From Pseudomonadota bacterium (GTDB taxonomy: Bacteria > Pseudomonadota > Alphaproteobacteria > Caulobacterales > Caulobacteraceae): a DNA stretch of 9,855 nucleotides. The notes beneath the pieces were generated by a model. That model was not told where the DNA came from. It saw nothing but the letters and a program-made list of their open reading frames with translations, and made no database searches. The translations under genes and the position numbers were made by a program. The stretch is from contig JAEYNH010000051.1 of NCBI GenBank assembly GCA_023412655.1, forward strand, positions 1 through 9,855, given 5' to 3'. Shown piece by piece: positions 8,218-9,855 of this stretch (the stretch's first letter is position 1; every line of letters begins with the position of its first letter).

Positions 8218-9555
8218 ATGTCCGAGACCTTCGACCTGATCGTGCGCGGCGGCGAGGTGGTGAACCACGCCGGCCGCGGCCTTGCCGACATCGGCGTGCG
8301 GGGCGGAAAGATCGCCGCCATCGGCGACCTTTCGCAGGCCAGCGCGGGCGAGACCTTCGACGCCGCCGGCCTGACGGTGATGCCCGGCGTCATCGACACC
8401 CAGGTGCACTTCCGCGAACCCGGCCTGGAGTGGAAGGAAGACCTGGAGACCGGGTCGCGCGCGGCGGTGCTGGGCGGCGTCGTCGCCGTGTTCGAGATGC
8501 CGAACACCGAGCCCACCACCACCGATCCGGCGGCGCTCGAGGACAAGCTGGCCCGGGCCCGGGACCGGATGCACTGCGACCACGCCTTCTACGTCGGCGG
8601 GACGCATGAGAACGCCAGGTTCCTCGGCGAGCTGGAGCGCCTGCCCGGCTGCTGCGGGATCAAGGTGTTCATGGGCGCCTCCACCGGCACCCTGCTGGTG
8701 CAGGACGACGAGGGCATCGAGATGGTGCTGCGCCACATCCACCGGCGCGCCGCCTTCCACTCGGAGGACGAATACCGCCTGGCCGAGCGCCGCCCGCTGG
8801 CGCGCACCGGCGACTGGACCAGCCACTACGAGGTTCGCGACGCCCAGTCGGCGATCCAGTCCACCGAGCGGCTGGTGCGGCTGGCCAAGGAACTGGGCAA
8901 GCGCATCCACGTGCTGCACGTGACCACCCGCGAGGAAATCGCCTACCTCGGCCGCCACAAGGACGTGGCCAGTGTCGAGGTGACGCCGCAGCACCTGACC
9001 CTGGCCGGCCCCGAGGCCTATGAGCGCCTGAAGGGCTACGCCCAGATGAACCCGCCGATCCGCGGGGCCGAGCACCGCGAGGGCCTGTGGGCGGGGATCG
9101 CCAGCGGCGTCGCCGACGTGATCGGCTCGGACCACGCGCCCCACACCAAGGAGGAGAAGGCCCGCCCCTATCCGGCCTCGCCGTCGGGCATGCCGGGCGT
9201 GCAGACCCTGCTGCCGGTGATGCTGACCCATGTGGCCGAGGGGCGGCTTTCCCTGGAGCGGCTGGTGGATCTGACCAGCCACGGCGCCAACCGGGTGTTC
9301 GGCCTGGCCGACAAGGGCCGGCTGGCGGTGGGCTATGACGCCGACCTGACGGTGGTGGACCTCAAGGCCGAGCGCACCATACGTCACGAGGACATGGCCA
9401 CCCGGGTCGGCTGGACGCCCTTCGACGGCTTCCTGGCCAAGGGCTGGCCGATGGCGACCATCATCCGCGGCCGCACGGTGATGCGCGACGGCGAGATCAT
9501 CGCCCCGGCCCTCGGCCAACCGGTGCGGTTCGCCGAAACCCTCGACCATCACTGA
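8218..9555 (+). CDS. pyrC: Dihydroorotase-family amidohydrolase
   Basis: A 445-residue member of the class I dihydroorotase family (COG0044 type), which closes carbamoyl-aspartate to dihydroorotate in pyrimidine synthesis. Visible residues are H64 and R66 in DTQVHFREPG, N96 in EMPNTEP, K149 in GIKVFMGAS (expected carboxylated bridging lysine), H181 in FHSEDE, H234 in HVLHVTT, and D305 and H309 in GSDHAPHTKEEK, which fits the second dihydroorotase signature. R66 and N96 fit substrate binding by dihydroorotases. The first metal histidine of the usual DxHxH motif is Gln62. I recall the same Q in dihydroorotases of other alphaproteobacteria and Bacteroidetes, so it may be a normal subfamily trait. 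Other cyclic amidohydrolase activities (hydantoinase, allantoinase) are less likely. GGAAGG lies 7 bases before the ATG, inside the end of the upstream gene, suggesting coupling. Confidence 0.85.
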   Translation: MSETFDLIVRGGEVVNHAGRGLADIGVRGGKIAAIGDLSQASAGETFDAAGLTVMPGVIDTQVHFREPGLEWKEDLETGSRAAVLGGVVAVFEMPNTEPTTTDPAALEDKLARARDRMHCDHAFYVGGTHENARFLGELERLPGCCGIKVFMGASTGTLLVQDDEGIEMVLRHIHRRAAFHSEDEYRLAERRPLARTGDWTSHYEVRDAQSAIQSTERLVRLAKELGKRIHVLHVTTREEIAYLGRHKDVASVEVTPQHLTLAGPEAYERLKGYAQMNPPIRGAEHREGLWAGIASGVADVIGSDHAPHTKEEKARPYPASPSGMPGVQTLLPVMLTHVAEGRLSLERLVDLTSHGANRVFGLADKGRLAVGYDADLTVVDLKAERTIRHEDMATRVGWTPFDGFLAKGWPMATIIRGRTVMRDGEIIAPALGQPVRFAETLDHH

Positions 9556-9635
9556 GCTATACGCAGACGCGCCGAGGCGCCCGGATTCGCGCGGCGGGGC
9601 CGCGGCCGGTCGGGGTGGGCTGAAGATCTGACGGG

Positions 9636-9651
9636 CGCCCCATTTGGGGCG
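9636..9651. terminator. GC hairpin downstream of dihydroorotase (weak terminator candidate)
   Basis: CGCCCC (9636-9641) and GGGGCG (9646-9651) pair perfectly around the loop ATTT. It lies 80 bases past the dihydroorotase stop and 37 bases past the stop of the convergent minus-strand gene, so it could serve both. No T-run follows on either side, so true terminator activity is uncertain. The rest of 9556-9688 shows nothing else I can name. Confidence 0.4.
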
Positions 9652-9688
9652 GCGGGACGACAGCAGGAAGACAGGGCGCGCGTGGCGG

Positions 9689-9855
9689 TCAGGCCGAGCT
9701 GTGGAAGTCCGGCGGACACACGCCTTGCGCAGGGGCGGCCCCCTCCGACCCTTCGGGGCGCCTCTCCCGGCGGGGGAGGACCGAGGCCGGCAGGCCCAAA
9801 CGGTCGATGATGCGGGCGGCCTGGTCCTCGACGGACAGGGCGCAGAAGTCGGGGT
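9689..9855 (-). CDS. Unidentified protein, C-terminal fragment
   Basis: A minus-strand frame enters at the right edge and ends at a TGA at 9691-9689, giving about 54 residues. The first part, PDFCALSVEDQAARIIDRLG and then LPASVL, looks like a real helical C-terminus: nearly all its codons end in G or C, which is not so in the alternative minus frame I checked. The remainder (RRERRPEGSEGAAPAQ and a short tail ending HSSA) is encoded by a palindromic repeat and its flank and looks low-complexity. I do not recognise the family. It converges with the dihydroorotase gene. Confidence 0.5.
   Translation of the reverse strand, partial: PDFCALSVEDQAARIIDRLGLPASVLPRRERRPEGSEGAAPAQGVCPPDFHSSA
9739..9780. 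repeat. Palindromic double-hairpin element
   Basis: The stretch holds two neighbouring hairpins. CCTCTCCC (9761-9768) pairs with GGGGGAGG (9772-9779) around GGC, with one T-G pair, and just before it CCGACCC-TTC-GGGGCG forms a second, shorter stem. It resembles the GC-rich CCCTCCG...CTTCGG...CCTCTCCC...GGGGAGGA intergenic repeats that I recall as widespread in Caulobacterales and related alphaproteobacteria. Only one copy is in this window, so repeat status rests on that resemblance. Confidence 0.5.

Noticed and set aside
7189..9552. Very long open minus-strand frame antisense to the glycosyltransferase and dihydroorotase, continuous with ygfZ
   Set aside because: Its residues are low-complexity (rich in G, A, H, R) with no family motifs, while the plus strand encodes two clear enzymes. 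It is a by-product of high GC content. Only the ygfZ part after 7188 is real.
9598..9607. GGCCGCGGCC palindrome
   Set aside because: A perfect palindrome with no loop, expected by chance in such GC-rich sequence.

Overview
The window is GC-rich, with almost every codon ending in G or C. It reads as core chromosome of an alphaproteobacterium of the Caulobacterales (Caulobacter or Phenylobacterium type). The main reasons are a full-length CcrM-type GANTC methyltransferase, a CtrA-like box plus paired GANTC sites in front of it, and the DUF721-mutY neighbourhood typical of alphaproteobacteria. I see no insertion sequence, phage gene, CRISPR array, tRNA or rRNA.

Left part (1-2711). A truncated DUF721/DciA-like gene (minus, 1-400) diverges from mutY (plus, 497-1534). 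mutY converges almost end to end with ccrM (minus, 1546-2625). The roughly 90 bases upstream of ccrM hold a TTAA-N7-TTGA CtrA-like box, a CATAAT candidate -10 and two GANTC sites one base apart. This is the regulatory layout expected for cell-cycle control and methylation feedback on ccrM.

Middle part (2715-7188), all minus strand. In order of transcription it holds ygfZ (folate-binding Fe-S cluster maintenance), tag (3-methyladenine DNA glycosylase I), rnhB (RNase HII, start codon overlapping the tag stop) and a 753-residue MHYT-PAS-histidine kinase-receiver hybrid sensor. The kinase gene ends 3 bases before the CtrA-like box of ccrM.

Right part (7252-9855). A family 9 (heptosyltransferase-like) glycosyltransferase and a dihydroorotase-family amidohydrolase are separated by 3 bases on the plus strand and are probably one transcript. 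After a short intergenic stretch with a GC hairpin, the 3' end of an unidentified minus-strand gene enters from the right edge. Its C-terminal codons appear to run through a palindromic repeat.

Taken together, the left and middle parts are a genome-maintenance neighbourhood: replication loading, base-excision repair (MutY, Tag), RNA removal from DNA (RNase HII) and cell-cycle methylation (CcrM), plus a membrane sensor kinase. No clearly novel system is visible. The items most worth a second look are the ccrM control region, the kinase next to it, the His-to-Gln change in the dihydroorotase metal motif, and the repeat inside the right-edge gene.
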